A stretch of 64,000 bases of DNA, taken from Chloroflexota bacterium (lineage in GTDB: Bacteria > Chloroflexota > Dehalococcoidia > Bin125). A program made the translations under genes and the position numbers. A model generated the notes under the pieces. It saw only the letters and a program-made list of their open reading frames with translations. It did no database searches and was not told where the DNA came from. Of the stretch, positions 35,380 through 44,539 are shown piece after piece. The stretch spans positions 87,308 to 151,307 of the forward strand of contig JAPPFB010000021.1 of the NCBI GenBank assembly GCA_028875225.1, written 5' to 3'. Numbering within the stretch: position 1 is the stretch's first letter; each line of letters opens with the position of its first letter.

Positions 35380-36327
35380 TCAGGCGGAGGTCGGCGCGTC
35401 GGGGTCGAGCAGGCCGGCTTCCTTCAGCTCGGTCCAGAGCGCACCGGGGATTGGCGTCTCAACCATGCGGACGTTCTCTTCCACCTCGGCGATCGAGGCG
35501 GCGCCGGGGATCACGGCGGCGAGCGCCGGGTGAGCGAGGATGAACTGCAGCGCCGCCGCCTTCAGGGGCACATCGTGACGGTCGCAGACGGCCTTGATCG
35601 CTCGAGCGCGCTCCAGCATCTCGGCAGGCGCCGCGCGATAGTTGTAGCTTGCGCTCTCGCCCAGATCCGAGGCGAGTATCCCGCTGTTGTACGGCCCACC
35701 GGCGATGACGCTGATCCCGTTCGCTGCGCAGTACGGCAGAAACTCGGTTAGCGCGCCCTGTTCCAGCAGGGTGTAGCGCCCGGCCAGGAGGAAACAGTCG
35801 AGCGGGAGTTCGCGAGCGAACCGCAACTCCATCTCCCACTGGTTCATCCCGGCACCGATTGCGCCGACCAACCCCTGTTCCCGCAGTTCGATCAGTGCGG
35901 GAAACGCCTCGCGCATCGCCTGATCCTCGTGGTCGTCGGGATCGTGGACGAGCAGGATGTCGATGTGGTCAACGCCCAGGCGCTCCAGGCTCGATTCGAA
36001 GGTACGCATGACACCGTCGCGGCTGAAGTCGAAGTGCCACTGTTCCGTGCCGGCGGCGTCCTCCTCCAGGCGCCGCCCAACCTTGGTCGAGATCACGACG
36101 TCCGAGCGATCGAGGCGGGCGAGCGGTCCGCGGTAGCGACGCTCGCTCTCGCCATTTCCGTACATCGGGGCCGTGTCGAAGCAACGAACGCCAAGCGCGG
36201 CAGCCCGATCGATCAGCCCGTCGGCCTCGGCCGGTTGCGCGTCGATCGCAAGGAAGACGCCGCCCAGTCCAAGCCGGGTGACCCGCAGAGCTGTACGTCC
36301 GATTCGCCTAGTGTCGGTCGCCTTCAT
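35380..36327 (-). CDS. Aldo/keto reductase
   Basis: 315-residue NADPH-dependent oxidoreductase. The catalytic tetrad is visible: Asp in FDTAPMYG with Tyr of the same segment, Lys in VISTKVGRR and His in ILLVHDPDD. Further marks: RLGLGG at the N-terminus and NSGILASDLG. It belongs to the L-galactose dehydrogenase-like/pyridoxal-type group rather than to beta subunits. It sits between dapA and asd without being part of the classical pathway; substrate unknown. ATG at the fifth codon of a longer frame is equally possible. Confidence 0.9.
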   Translation of the reverse strand: MKATDTRRIGRTALRVTRLGLGGVFLAIDAQPAEADGLIDRAAALGVRCFDTAPMYGNGESERRYRGPLARLDRSDVVISTKVGRRLEEDAAGTEQWHFDFSRDGVMRTFESSLERLGVDHIDILLVHDPDDHEDQAMREAFPALIELREQGLVGAIGAGMNQWEMELRFARELPLDCFLLAGRYTLLEQGALTEFLPYCAANGISVIAGGPYNSGILASDLGESASYNYRAAPAEMLERARAIKAVCDRHDVPLKAAALQFILAHPALAAVIPGAASIAEVEENVRMVETPIPGALWTELKEAGLLDPDAPTSA

Positions 36328-36366
36328 GGCCGCGATCATACCGGCCCGTCGGCGAGCCTGAGTGCC

Positions 36367-37392
36367 TTAGAGGCAGCCGTCGTCGAGCATCCACTCGACC
36401 ATCTGGATGATGTTCAGCGCCGCGCCTTTGCGCAGGTTGTCGGCGACCACCCACCAGGCGAGACCGTTCGGGTTGGTCACGTCGACCCGGGCCCGACCGA
36501 CCAGCGTGTCGTCGATCCCGTCGGCGTCGAGCGGCGTCGGCCACTCGCCCGCCCCGCGACCGTCGATCACCGTCAGTCCCGGCTGCGCGGCCCAGCGCTC
36601 TTGCGCTTCCTCCGGCGAAATCGGGCGGTCGAAGTCGGCGTGGACGGCGATGGCGTGCGCTCGCTCGGTTGGGATGCGGACGCAGGTTGCGGAGAGCGGC
36701 AGCTCGGGCTGGTGCAGAATCTTGCGAGACTCGACCAGCATCTTCCACTCTTCTTTGGTGTAGCCGTCATCGAGGAAGACGTCGACCTGGGGCAGTGCGT
36801 TGTTGGCGATCTGCTTGGGGTACTCGGAGATCTGCTCGTCGGAGATCGAGTCGCCGCCCGCGAGCGCGGCGTTCTGTTGCTTGAGCTCGACCACTGCCGC
36901 GCCGCCGGATCCTGAGGTGGCCTGGTAGGTGTCGGCGATCACCCGGGTGACCGCGCGATCACGAATCAGCGGATGCAGCGAGAGCACCAGCGGGACGGTG
37001 GTGCAGTTGGGAGTGGAGATGATGCCGTTGTGCTGGCGCAGGTCTTCCGGGTTGACCTCGGGCACGACCAGCGGCACGCCTTCCTGCTGTCGGAAGGCGG
37101 AGGAATCGTCAAAGGCGACCGCGCCCTTTCCGGCAGCGACGGGGCAGAGTTCCTTCGACGCTGCGGTCGAGGCGGAAATGAAGGCCACGTCGGCCCCGTC
37201 GAAGGCGTCGTGCGTGGTCTCGTGGACGACGTGCGTTTCGCCGCGGAAGCTGAGTTCGCGTCCTTCCGAGCGCTTCGTCGCGAGCAGCCGGAGTTCCTTC
37301 ACGGGGAAATCCCGTTCTTCCATGCAGCGGAGGAATTCTGCCCCCACGACGCCGGTCGCTCCGACGAGGGCAACGGTCAGTTCACGTCCCAC
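36367..37392 (-). CDS. asd: Aspartate-semialdehyde dehydrogenase
   Basis: Reduces aspartyl phosphate to aspartate semialdehyde for lysine, threonine and methionine synthesis. 341 residues. NADPH-binding GATGVVGAEFLRCMEER at 11-27 and nucleophile Cys130 in ISTPNCTTVPLVL; active-site Arg/His in VRIPTERAHAIAV. The segment DTYQATSGSGGAAVVELKQQ is typical of the long (bacterial archaeal-like) form. It follows dapB after 95 bp containing a hairpin. Confidence 0.95.
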   Translation of the reverse strand: MGRELTVALVGATGVVGAEFLRCMEERDFPVKELRLLATKRSEGRELSFRGETHVVHETTHDAFDGADVAFISASTAASKELCPVAAGKGAVAFDDSSAFRQQEGVPLVVPEVNPEDLRQHNGIISTPNCTTVPLVLSLHPLIRDRAVTRVIADTYQATSGSGGAAVVELKQQNAALAGGDSISDEQISEYPKQIANNALPQVDVFLDDGYTKEEWKMLVESRKILHQPELPLSATCVRIPTERAHAIAVHADFDRPISPEEAQERWAAQPGLTVIDGRGAGEWPTPLDADGIDDTLVGRARVDVTNPNGLAWWVVADNLRKGAALNIIQMVEWMLDDGCL

Positions 37393-37423
37393 GGTGTTGC
37401 TCCTATTCCTTCACAGACACTCG

Positions 37424-37466
37424 CTACCCCTCGCAGGGGGAGCTGCCGAAGGCTGAGGGGTCCGTC
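37424..37466. repeat. GC hairpin between dapB and asd
   Basis: ACCCCT and AGGGG arms with a further CCTCAGCC-like arm near 37450-37466 that can pair with the left side; forms one of two alternative stems. Resembles other short palindromes in this window (for example 55472-55505 with CTCCCCC...GGGGGAG) more than the CGTCAT family. Confidence 0.45.
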
Positions 37467-37487
37467 GGTAACTCATCGCAACTCGTC

Positions 37488-38294
37488 TCAGTCCGTTCGC
37501 AGTCCGAGCAGGCGGTCGAGACCGATGACCAGGTGGTCGAGCTCGGGCGCGGCGCGGACGGCGCGGAGGATTTCGGGGATGAACGAGGCGCGGCTCATCG
37601 AGTCGTGGCGAATGGTTAACGTCTCGTCGTTGCCGCCGAACACGATCACCTGGTGCGCCACCAGGCCCGGCAGCCGGACCGAGTGCAGCGATGCGCCGCC
37701 CAGTTCGGCGCCGCGCGAGTCGTAGCCCTCTACGTTGTGGCGCTCGGCCTGCTTGCGCGTGAAATCGCGGGCGCGGGCGGCGCGCATCGATTGCGCCGTG
37801 GCGACCGCAGTGCCGGATGGCGCGTCGACCTTGCCGTCGTGGTGCTGCTCGATGATCTCGACGGAGTCGAAGAGCGGCGCGGCGACGTTGGCCAGGTGCA
37901 TCATTAGGACCGCGCCGAGTGCGAAGTTCGCAGCGATCACGCCTCCGAGACCCGCGCCATTGACGCGTCGTTCGGCCTCGGCGATGACGTCGTCCGACAG
38001 CCCACTGGTACCGATGACAGGGCGAATCCCTGCGTCGACCGCAGCTGGAATGAGGTTCACGGTCCATTCGGCGTTGGAGAAGTCAACGACCACGTCCGGC
38101 GACCAGTCGGCGAGCGATTCCAGCGAGTTGCTGAGCGGGACCTCGCGACCATCAATCGCAATCGCGGTCTCGTTGGACAGGCCGTCGAGCGCCCCGACCA
38201 GTTCGAGGTCGTCGGCCGACTCGATCGCCGTCATGATCTGGCGGCCCATATTGCCGGCGCCGCTCATCGCTACTCGGATGCTGGGCCGGGCCAT
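37488..38294 (-). CDS. dapB: 4-Hydroxy-tetrahydrodipicolinate reductase
   Basis: Reduces the DapA product with NAD(P)H. 268 residues. N-terminal nucleotide-binding motif SGAGNMGRQIMTAI, and the substrate/active-site segment EQHHDGKVDAPSGTA with the catalytic His pair and Lys. The C-terminus RLLGLRTD is usual. Downstream of pnp by 27 bp on the same strand; likely in the same transcript with asd and dapA. Confidence 0.96.
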   Translation of the reverse strand: MARPSIRVAMSGAGNMGRQIMTAIESADDLELVGALDGLSNETAIAIDGREVPLSNSLESLADWSPDVVVDFSNAEWTVNLIPAAVDAGIRPVIGTSGLSDDVIAEAERRVNGAGLGGVIAANFALGAVLMMHLANVAAPLFDSVEIIEQHHDGKVDAPSGTAVATAQSMRAARARDFTRKQAERHNVEGYDSRGAELGGASLHSVRLPGLVAHQVIVFGGNDETLTIRHDSMSRASFIPEILRAVRAAPELDHLVIGLDRLLGLRTD

Positions 38295-38321
38295 GACTCA
38301 CCTACTCAATTGCCGCTCGGT

Positions 38322-41021
38322 CTAGCGGCTGGGGGCGCCGAAATCGCTGCGCGGTGGTGGCGGTGGCGGTGGCGGGCCATCGCCCTGGGGCTCCTGACCG
38401 CGACGGATGTTGACTCGCGAGAGGATGCCGCCTCGGCGGCGCGGCGCCACGTTCGTGTCGGGCTGGCGTTCTTCCTGTTCGCCCGCATCGTTGCGCGGCG
38501 AGCGCTCGCCGCGCTGTCCGGCGGACTGTTGGTTCGAGCCATCGCTCGATTGCTGGTTCGGTTCGCCGCCCTGCTGTTGCGCGGCGCCTCGGCGTCGCCG
38601 ACGCCGTCGGCGACGAGGCTGTCCTTCCCGCGGCGGAGCCACGGCGGCCGATCCCTCATCGGGTCCAGCGGAGGCCAACGGCGTCGGAACAGCGGTCTCG
38701 GCAGCTTCCGGCTCGGACGCGGCGACGGCCTCGGCGGGCTGTTCCGCGACGGCCGTCTCCATTGGCTCTGCTTCTGCCTCCGCCTCGACCGGTTCAGGCT
38801 CTCGAGCGACGCGTGGACGGCGCTGGCGAGGCTCGCGGGGTTCCCTCGGCTCACGCGGCTCCCGCTCCCGTCGCGGCGGACGATCGTCCCGGCTGCGGCG
38901 CTCGCGCGGTTCGCGCGGCTCTCGCGGTCCGGAGTCGGTGTCGCCGTTGAGCAGCGCCTTGCGCGAGGCGTTGACCCGGCCGAGGTTGTCCACTTCGATC
39001 ACGATGATCTGCATCTCGTCGCCGACGCTGACAACGTCCTCGACCTTGTCGACCCGGTAGTCGGCGAGCTCGGAGATGTGGACCAGCGCGTCCTTGCCCG
39101 GGACCATCTCGACAAAGGCGCCGAAGGGCAGGATGCGGACAACCTTGCCGGTGTAGATCTGGCCTGGTTCGATGTCGCGCGTCATGGCCGAGATGCGCTC
39201 GAAGGCGGCCTCACCCGAGGCCTGATCGACGGCAGTGATGAAGACCGCGCCATCGTCCTCGACCGAGATTTCGGCGCCCGTGTCGTCCTGCAAGGCGCGA
39301 ATGTTGCGGCCGCCGGGGCCGATCAGTTGGCCAATCTTGTCCTGCGGCACATCGATGCGCAGGATGCGCGGCGCGTGCGGTGACATCTGCTCGCGCGGCG
39401 CCTCGATGCACTGGGTCATCACGTCCATGATTTCCAGTCGGGCGTCTCGGGCCTGGTCGAGCGCCCGGGTCAGGATCTCGAGGTCAATGCCCTTGACCTT
39501 CATGTCCATCTGCAGCGCCGTCACGCCGTCGCGCGAACCGGCGACCTTGAAGTCCATGTCGCCGAGGTGGTCTTCCATTCCGACGATGTCGGTCAGGATG
39601 GCGACGTCATCCTCTTCCTTGATCAGGCCCATCGCGATGCCCGCGATCGGCGTCTTGATCGGGACGCCGGCGTCCATCATCGAGAGGACCGAGGCGCAGA
39701 CCGACGCCATCGAGGTCGAACCGTTGGACGCGAGCACCTCGGAGACGATCCGGATCGTGTAGGGAAACTCCTCGAAGGGCGGCAGGATCGCGGCCATCGC
39801 ACGCTCACCGAGCATGCCGTGACCGATGCTGCGCCGCGACGGATTGCCGACGCGGCCGGTCTCGCCGGTCGAGAAGGGCGGGAAGTTGTAGTGGTGCATG
39901 AAGCGCTTCGAGTCCTCGGGCGTGAGGTCATCGAGCCGCTGAGCCATGCCCGACCCAGCCAGGGTCGTGAAGCTGAGCACCTGGGTCTCGCCGCGCTGGA
40001 AGAGTCCCGATCCGTGTGTGCGCGGCACGAGGTCGACCTCGGCGGACAACGGTCGCAAATCGGCGTGTCCGCGACCATCGGCGCGGACGCCGTCGTCGAG
40101 GATGCTGCGCCGCACGATCCGCTTCTCCAGCGCGTCGAAGGCCTCGGCGTGCGCTTCAGAGTCGGCGTCTTCGTCGAGACCTTCAAGCAGCGAAGCCTTG
40201 ACGGCGGCTCGACGGCTGTCGCGGTCGGCCTTGTCCTCGGCCTCGCGCAGCGCCGAGCTCAGGTCGGCGCCGATCTGTTCCTCGATTGCGGAGAGGATGT
40301 CGGCGTCAACCGACTGGGGCGTGTATTCGCGCTTGGCCGGGGCGACCTCGGAGGCGAGCGCCTCCTGCATCTCGCAGATCGTGGTGATCGCCTCCTGACC
40401 GATTGCCAGCGCCTCGACAAGCAGCGATTCGGGCACTTCGCCGGCTTCCGCCTCGACCATCGTGATCGCGTCCTTGGTGCCTGCGACGACAAGGTTGAGG
40501 TCGGAATCCTCGAGCTGGGCGAACGTCGGTTGCAGCACCAGTTCGCCATCGACATGGCCGATGCGCACCGAGGCGACCGGGCCGTCGAAGGGGATGTCGG
40601 AGACACAGAGCGCCGCCGAGGCGGCGATCGTGCCCAGCGTGTCAGGCGGGTTCTCCATGTCGACCGAGAAGATCGTGATGATCAGCTGTGTGTCGTCGTT
40701 GTAGCCCTTGGGAAAGAGCGGACGGATGGGCCGGTCGGTCAGCCGCGCGGAGAGCACGGCGGTCGTGGTCGGACGGCCTTCGCGGCGAAAGAACGAACCG
40801 GGAATCCGGCCGGCGGCGTAGAGCCGCTCCTCGAACTCTACCGAGAGCGGGAAAAAGTCGATCCCGGGTCGCGGCTTGGAGGCCGTGGCGGTGCCGAGCA
40901 TCATCGTGTCGCCGTAGCGAATCGTGACCGCGCCGCCGGCCTGGTGCGCAAGCTTGCCGGTCTCGATCGTGAGGGTCCGTCCGGCGATTTCCTGCTGGAC
41001 GGTGCGTGTGGTGATTTCCAT
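38322..41021 (-). CDS. pnp: Polynucleotide phosphorylase with long disordered tail
   Basis: Phosphorolytic 3'-5' exoribonuclease of RNA turnover. 899 residues. Two RNase PH domains (about 10-145 and 330-550), a helical linker, KH domain with [16 protein letters not shown] near 565, and S1 domain near 620-690 ([17 protein letters not shown]). The usual length is about 700 residues; here some 200 residues follow (692-899): EPREP repeats, a nine-Arg run, Gln/Ser-rich stretch and an eight-Pro run. Such tails may bind RNA or partners, as RNase E tails do; this is inference. Follows rpsO across a strong hairpin. Confidence 0.96.
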   Translation of the reverse strand: MEITTRTVQQEIAGRTLTIETGKLAHQAGGAVTIRYGDTMMLGTATASKPRPGIDFFPLSVEFEERLYAAGRIPGSFFRREGRPTTTAVLSARLTDRPIRPLFPKGYNDDTQLIITIFSVDMENPPDTLGTIAASAALCVSDIPFDGPVASVRIGHVDGELVLQPTFAQLEDSDLNLVVAGTKDAITMVEAEAGEVPESLLVEALAIGQEAITTICEMQEALASEVAPAKREYTPQSVDADILSAIEEQIGADLSSALREAEDKADRDSRRAAVKASLLEGLDEDADSEAHAEAFDALEKRIVRRSILDDGVRADGRGHADLRPLSAEVDLVPRTHGSGLFQRGETQVLSFTTLAGSGMAQRLDDLTPEDSKRFMHHYNFPPFSTGETGRVGNPSRRSIGHGMLGERAMAAILPPFEEFPYTIRIVSEVLASNGSTSMASVCASVLSMMDAGVPIKTPIAGIAMGLIKEEDDVAILTDIVGMEDHLGDMDFKVAGSRDGVTALQMDMKVKGIDLEILTRALDQARDARLEIMDVMTQCIEAPREQMSPHAPRILRIDVPQDKIGQLIGPGGRNIRALQDDTGAEISVEDDGAVFITAVDQASGEAAFERISAMTRDIEPGQIYTGKVVRILPFGAFVEMVPGKDALVHISELADYRVDKVEDVVSVGDEMQIIVIEVDNLGRVNASRKALLNGDTDSGPREPREPRERRSRDDRPPRREREPREPREPREPRQRRPRVAREPEPVEAEAEAEPMETAVAEQPAEAVAASEPEAAETAVPTPLASAGPDEGSAAVAPPREGQPRRRRRRRRRGAAQQQGGEPNQQSSDGSNQQSAGQRGERSPRNDAGEQEERQPDTNVAPRRRGGILSRVNIRRGQEPQGDGPPPPPPPPRSDFGAPSR

Positions 41022-41060
41022 GGGTTGTCGTGTTCCTGTGCTTCCTTCTGCCTATCGAGT

Positions 41061-41084
41061 CTGCCGCCGTTTCCTCGGCGGCAG
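41061..41084 (-). promoter_or_regulatory. Perfect 9-bp hairpin in the pnp leader
   Basis: CTGCCGCCG and CGGCGGCAG with a TTTCCT loop, about 40 bp ahead of the pnp start and about 110 bp after rpsO. In Escherichia coli a hairpin at this same place is cut by RNase III and allows PNPase autoregulation. Placement is suggestive; a weak terminator is an alternative. Confidence 0.55.
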
Positions 41085-41192
41085 CCCTTCATTGATCTGC
41101 AACGGCCGGCCCGTGTCGGGCGCGCGTGGGGCGCGTCGCTGATGTTCGTCCGAGACGGTCCACAGCGCTGGCTCGGATCTGTTCGCCTCGCG

Positions 41193-41459
41193 TTAGCGGC
41201 GCAGACCCAGTTCGCTGATCAGCGCGGTGTATCGGTTGACATCCTCACGGTTGAGGTAGCGAAGCTGTCGCCGCCGCTGGCCAACGAGCTTCGTCAGCGC
41301 GCGCCGAGTGTGATAGTCGTGCCGATGTTCGCGCAGGTGATCGGTCAACCGCGAGATTCGCTGGGTCAGCTGTGCGATCTGGACCTCAGGCGATCCGGTG
41401 TCGGTGTCGTGTTGACCGAACTGCGCCGCAATGGCGGCCTTCTCATCCTTACTCAGCAT
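41193..41459 (-). CDS. rpsO: Ribosomal protein S15
   Basis: 30S subunit protein binding the central domain of 16S rRNA. 88 residues from the ATG that gives the standard N-terminus (MLSKDEKAAIAAQFG). Signatures DTGSPEVQIAQLTQRI, LTDHLREHRHDYHTRRAL and the C-terminal YLNREDVNRYTALISELGLRR are all intact. A longer in-frame start exists eight codons upstream but is not needed. The rpsO-pnp order is widely conserved. Confidence 0.98.
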   Translation of the reverse strand: MLSKDEKAAIAAQFGQHDTDTGSPEVQIAQLTQRISRLTDHLREHRHDYHTRRALTKLVGQRRRQLRYLNREDVNRYTALISELGLRR

Positions 41460-41679
41460 GTATGCACCTGTCCACCTGTCCACGTGGGGCCATCAGGCGA
41501 GTCTGCGCGAGGGGGTTGCCCTGTTCCCGGTGAGTACCAGGTTCCTTCGAGTCTGCTGGCGACTCTCCAAGCCGCCGGCTCCCCACCGCTTCGCTGCGTG
41601 GTCGTCTCGTTGCCTAGACGTTATCAGACTGTTCCGCCGGGCAGACGACAGATCGGTCGCGTATGCGACACTGGGCGTC

Positions 41680-42024
41680 ATGGCCGTGCTGATGACCCAT
41701 CCGATCATGATCGTCCGGGCGCGTCTCGATCCGACGGTATTGCAGGAGTTCGAGGACTGGCATCGCCAGACGCACTTGCCGCACGTGCTCGAGATTCCGG
41801 GCATCGTCTCGGCCTTCCGCGTGCGTGGTTCCGACCCGATCGCGGGCGCGCATCTGATGGGTTACACGTTCGAGGACGAATCAGTTGTCCAGGCGGCCCT
41901 CTCCTCGGAAGAAGCCCAGGTCGCGCGCAGAGACTGGGACCACTGGGCTGACCAGGTGTACGAACTGTCGGTTGAGATCTACGCGCCGCTCGCGCCGTTG
42001 CCGATTTTTCAGCACCATAACTAG
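41680..42024 (+). CDS. EthD/ABM-like small dimeric alpha-beta barrel protein (tentative)
   Basis: About 110 residues. The start pattern PIMIVRARLDPTVLQEFEDWH followed by LPHVLEIPGIVSAFRVRG is the layout of DUF4286/EthD-type ferredoxin-like dimers, many of them involved in small-molecule oxidation or degradation. Start at the ATG giving MAVLMTHP or the ATG four codons later; neither has a clear binding site. Lies divergent from rpsO across about 220 bp. Function unknown. Confidence 0.6.
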   Translation: MAVLMTHPIMIVRARLDPTVLQEFEDWHRQTHLPHVLEIPGIVSAFRVRGSDPIAGAHLMGYTFEDESVVQAALSSEEAQVARRDWDHWADQVYELSVEIYAPLAPLPIFQHHN

Positions 42025-42080
42025 GGTCGTGGCGCCTCGGCTACACACGCGCCCTGTTTCGTCGCGTCTGAACAACATTC

Positions 42081-42508
42081 CGTCATACCCGCGCTTGCCG
42101 CGGGTATCTCGCAGTGAACTGCTTGGCGATCCAGCGCTCGCAATGCCGCCTCACGCCAGATCCGGATAGAGGTCGCACCACTCAGGGTTGAACACTTCGA
42201 TCAAGCCTCGCCGTCGCGCCTTGCTCCAGCGCTTGATCTGCTTTTCGCGCTCGATTGCCTCAATCATGGTGTCGTGCGGCTCCATCCAGACCAACTTGTC
42301 GATCTGGTAGCGCCTGGTGAACTCCGAGCCCTCGCCGCGTTTGTGCTGCCACACCCGGCGGGCCAAGTCGTTGGTGACACCCGTGTAGATCGCGCCATGG
42401 CGTCGGCTTGCCAGGATGTAGACGCATGGCTGTCGAGGCATGCCCGAGAGAGTATCGGTCGCGAGTGCGCGTCGCTACGAGATACCCGCGGCAAGCGCGG
42501 GTATGACG
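42081..42508. mobile_element. GIY-YIG gene enclosed by perfect 31-bp inverted palindromes
   Basis: Left copy 42081-42111 and right copy 42478-42508 of the dispersed repeat are exact 31-bp reverse complements (CGTCATACCC...GTATCTCG). They sit 39 and 36 bp outside the ends of the enclosed GIY-YIG gene, giving a 428-bp unit with almost nothing else in it. No target-site duplication could be confirmed by eye. The architecture resembles a miniature element with its own nuclease, parallel to REP-RAYT pairs, but mobility itself is inference. Confidence 0.5.
42151..42441 (-). CDS. GIY-YIG domain nuclease-like protein
   Basis: 96-residue single-domain protein. The GIY-YIG fold marks are present: VYILAS then AIYTGVTNDLARRVWQHKRG (catalytic Tyr and Arg), LVWMEPH, and the metal-site Glu within EAIEREKQIKRWSK, ending in LIEVFNPEWCDL. 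Small stand-alone members like UPF0213/YhbQ are often of unclear role. This one is enclosed on both sides by identical inverted copies of the intergenic repeat, suggesting that it acts on or depends on that repeat. Confidence 0.88.
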   Translation of the reverse strand: MPRQPCVYILASRRHGAIYTGVTNDLARRVWQHKRGEGSEFTRRYQIDKLVWMEPHDTMIEAIEREKQIKRWSKARRRGLIEVFNPEWCDLYPDLA

Positions 42509-42547
42509 ATTCTCTTTTGCGATAACAACGAGATTGGCGACGAGCCC

Positions 42548-42889
42548 TCAGAGATCCAGCGCGACCTCGTCCTTGATCGCTGTTTTGCCTTCGGGGAGGG
42601 TGAAGAAGTTGCAGAAGCAGGTGCCCTCGAAATCGACCAGGCCGTTGAGGACCGGTTCGCAGACGCAGATGGTGTCGTCGTTGTTGGCCGGCTGGCAGGG
42701 GCAGTAGAACTTGCCGAAGCGCATTCGCATGTTGACGAAGTCTTCGATCGTCTGGTCGGCGTTCATCAGGATGTAGCCGCGCTCCTCGCAGAACTTGTCC
42801 GCGAGTTCGGTCATCTCGGCGCGGTACTGTTCTCGCAGCGCGCGCTCTTCCTCTTCCGGCAGGTCAGTCAGGCGTTCGAACTCGGCCAT
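42548..42889 (-). CDS. Ferredoxin-thioredoxin reductase catalytic-chain-like Fe-S protein
   Basis: 113 residues. FYCPCQPANNDDTICVC followed by GTCFCNFF gives the CxC ... CxC ... CxC spacing of FTR beta chains, which bind a [4Fe-4S] cluster beside an active-site disulfide. The His of the final CHC motif, which stabilises the intermediate in FTR, is Phe here. The FTR alpha subunit is not nearby. Most likely a redox Fe-S protein; transfer of electrons to a thioredoxin-type partner is inference. ATG chosen with GAGG seven bases upstream. Confidence 0.75.
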   Translation of the reverse strand: MAEFERLTDLPEEEERALREQYRAEMTELADKFCEERGYILMNADQTIEDFVNMRMRFGKFYCPCQPANNDDTICVCEPVLNGLVDFEGTCFCNFFTLPEGKTAIKDEVALDL

Positions 42890-42926
42890 GATTCGGCCTC
42901 TTCCCATTGGATTGATTGTCTTGAGT

Positions 42927-44423
42927 TTAGGCTGAGGCCTCGGCCCGAGCGGCGGCGAAGCGCACCAACGATCGGACCGGCACGCCGGTCGCGCCCTTGA
43001 CCTGCGTGCCGCGGGTCTTGGAGGCGTCGTCGGTGCCGGCCATGTCGAGATGCGCCCAGGGTGTGTCGCCGGCGAAGCGAGCGAGGAACTTGGCCGCGGT
43101 GATCGCGCCGGCCAGCCGACCGCCGGTGTTCTTCACGTCGGCGACCTGGCTGCGAATCTGCTCGTCGTACTCGGGGAACATCGGCAGTTGCCAGAACTTC
43201 TCGCCGGCGCGTTTGCCGGCTTCGATCACTTCGGCCGCGAGGTCGTCGTCGTTGGCCATCACGGCCGTGGCGACGTCGCCCAGCGCCACTGCCGCCGCGC
43301 CGGTCAGCGTGGCGACGTCGATCAGCGGGGAGAGGCCGAGGTGATTGGCGTAGGACAGCGCATCCGCGAGGACCAGGCGACCCTCCGCGTCAGTGTTGAT
43401 CACCTCAATCGTGTGACCATTCATCGCGGTCAACAGGTCGCCGGGCTTAATCGCGTTGCCGCCGGGCATGTTCTCGGTGCAGGGGGCGAGCGCGGTGACG
43501 TTGATCGGCAGCCTGAGGTCGGCGATCGCGCCCATCGAAGCGACGACTGCAGCGGCCCCCGACATGTCCTGCTTCATCGCCTCCATGTTGGCCGCCGGCT
43601 TGATCGAGATGCCGCCGGTGTCGAAGGTGATGCCCTTGCCGCAGTAGCCGAGGCCCGGCTCATCAGCGGCGCCGCGGTGGCGCAGGATCAGGAACCTGGC
43701 CGGCTGGTGCGATCCCTTGGCGACGCCGAGGAACGATCCCATCCCCAGCTCGGCCGCGGTCGCCTCGTCCATGACCTCGATTTCGACGTCGTGATCGGCG
43801 GCCCAGGCTTCGGCCCGGTTGGCGAGCTCGGTCGGAGTCAACAGGTTGGACGGCTCATTGGCCAGATCGCGGGCAAAGTTGGCCGCGCCGGCGAGCGAGC
43901 GCCCGTGCGGAATCCCCGCCTCGACGCCGGCGACATTCCGGGAATGCAGCGATACGCGTTCGAGCACGTTCGGCGCCTTCTTCGGCGACTGATGCCGGTC
44001 GAAGCGGTAGAGCCCGAGGTCGAGACCTTCGCAGATGGCGCCGGCGATCTCTTCGGTCGTGAAGCCGCATTCCTCGCCGTCGACGGCAACCGCGAGCGCG
44101 CCGGAGGAGAGCGACCGAGCTTTGCGCGCGCCGTTGGCAGCGGCATGGCGGATCTCGTCGAGTCCCATCTTCTCGGCCGGTCCGAGTCCGGCGATTACGA
44201 CTCGGGAGGTTTCGGTCTTGCCAAACGTATGCACGACGACGGTTTCGTTGACTGCGCCTGACAACTCGCCGGACTCGACAAGCGGCGCCAGGCCGCCGTC
44301 AAGCGCCTCGTTGAGCTGGCGCAGCGCGCCGCCATCGAGGATGTCGTCATCCTTGGTCGCGAAGATCAGCAGGTGGTCGGCGGCGGCGTCAAGCGGGGGC
44401 TGGCCGCTGGCGGTGATATCCAT
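42927..44423 (-). CDS. pepA: Leucyl aminopeptidase (M17)
   Basis: Cytoplasmic dimetal aminopeptidase, 498 residues. The C-terminal catalytic domain has GKGITFDTGGISIKPA (metal-binding Lys/Asp), the signature NTDAEGRL and the closing MAGTDDASKTRGTQVKGATG. The N-terminal macro-like domain is normal. ATG selected to give MDITASGQ; the longer frame adds 21 residues of poor quality. Gap to the divergent PAP2 gene is 116 bp. Confidence 0.95.
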   Translation of the reverse strand: MDITASGQPPLDAAADHLLIFATKDDDILDGGALRQLNEALDGGLAPLVESGELSGAVNETVVVHTFGKTETSRVVIAGLGPAEKMGLDEIRHAAANGARKARSLSSGALAVAVDGEECGFTTEEIAGAICEGLDLGLYRFDRHQSPKKAPNVLERVSLHSRNVAGVEAGIPHGRSLAGAANFARDLANEPSNLLTPTELANRAEAWAADHDVEIEVMDEATAAELGMGSFLGVAKGSHQPARFLILRHRGAADEPGLGYCGKGITFDTGGISIKPAANMEAMKQDMSGAAAVVASMGAIADLRLPINVTALAPCTENMPGGNAIKPGDLLTAMNGHTIEVINTDAEGRLVLADALSYANHLGLSPLIDVATLTGAAAVALGDVATAVMANDDDLAAEVIEAGKRAGEKFWQLPMFPEYDEQIRSQVADVKNTGGRLAGAITAAKFLARFAGDTPWAHLDMAGTDDASKTRGTQVKGATGVPVRSLVRFAAARAEASA

Positions 44424-44539
44424 GGGTGTCTCTCGGCGGGTCTCTAGAGGAACTGGGCCTGAACGGAACGGTGCAATCCAGATCATCCTAACGACCGCCC
44501 CGATGCATCCGGGTGCGTGGCGGGGAATAACGTGGCCAA

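Noticed and set aside
39567-41951. 794-residue plus-strand ORF opposite pnp and rpsO
   Set aside because: Runs antisense to two conserved genes and has the His/Arg/Gly-rich composition of a shadow frame.
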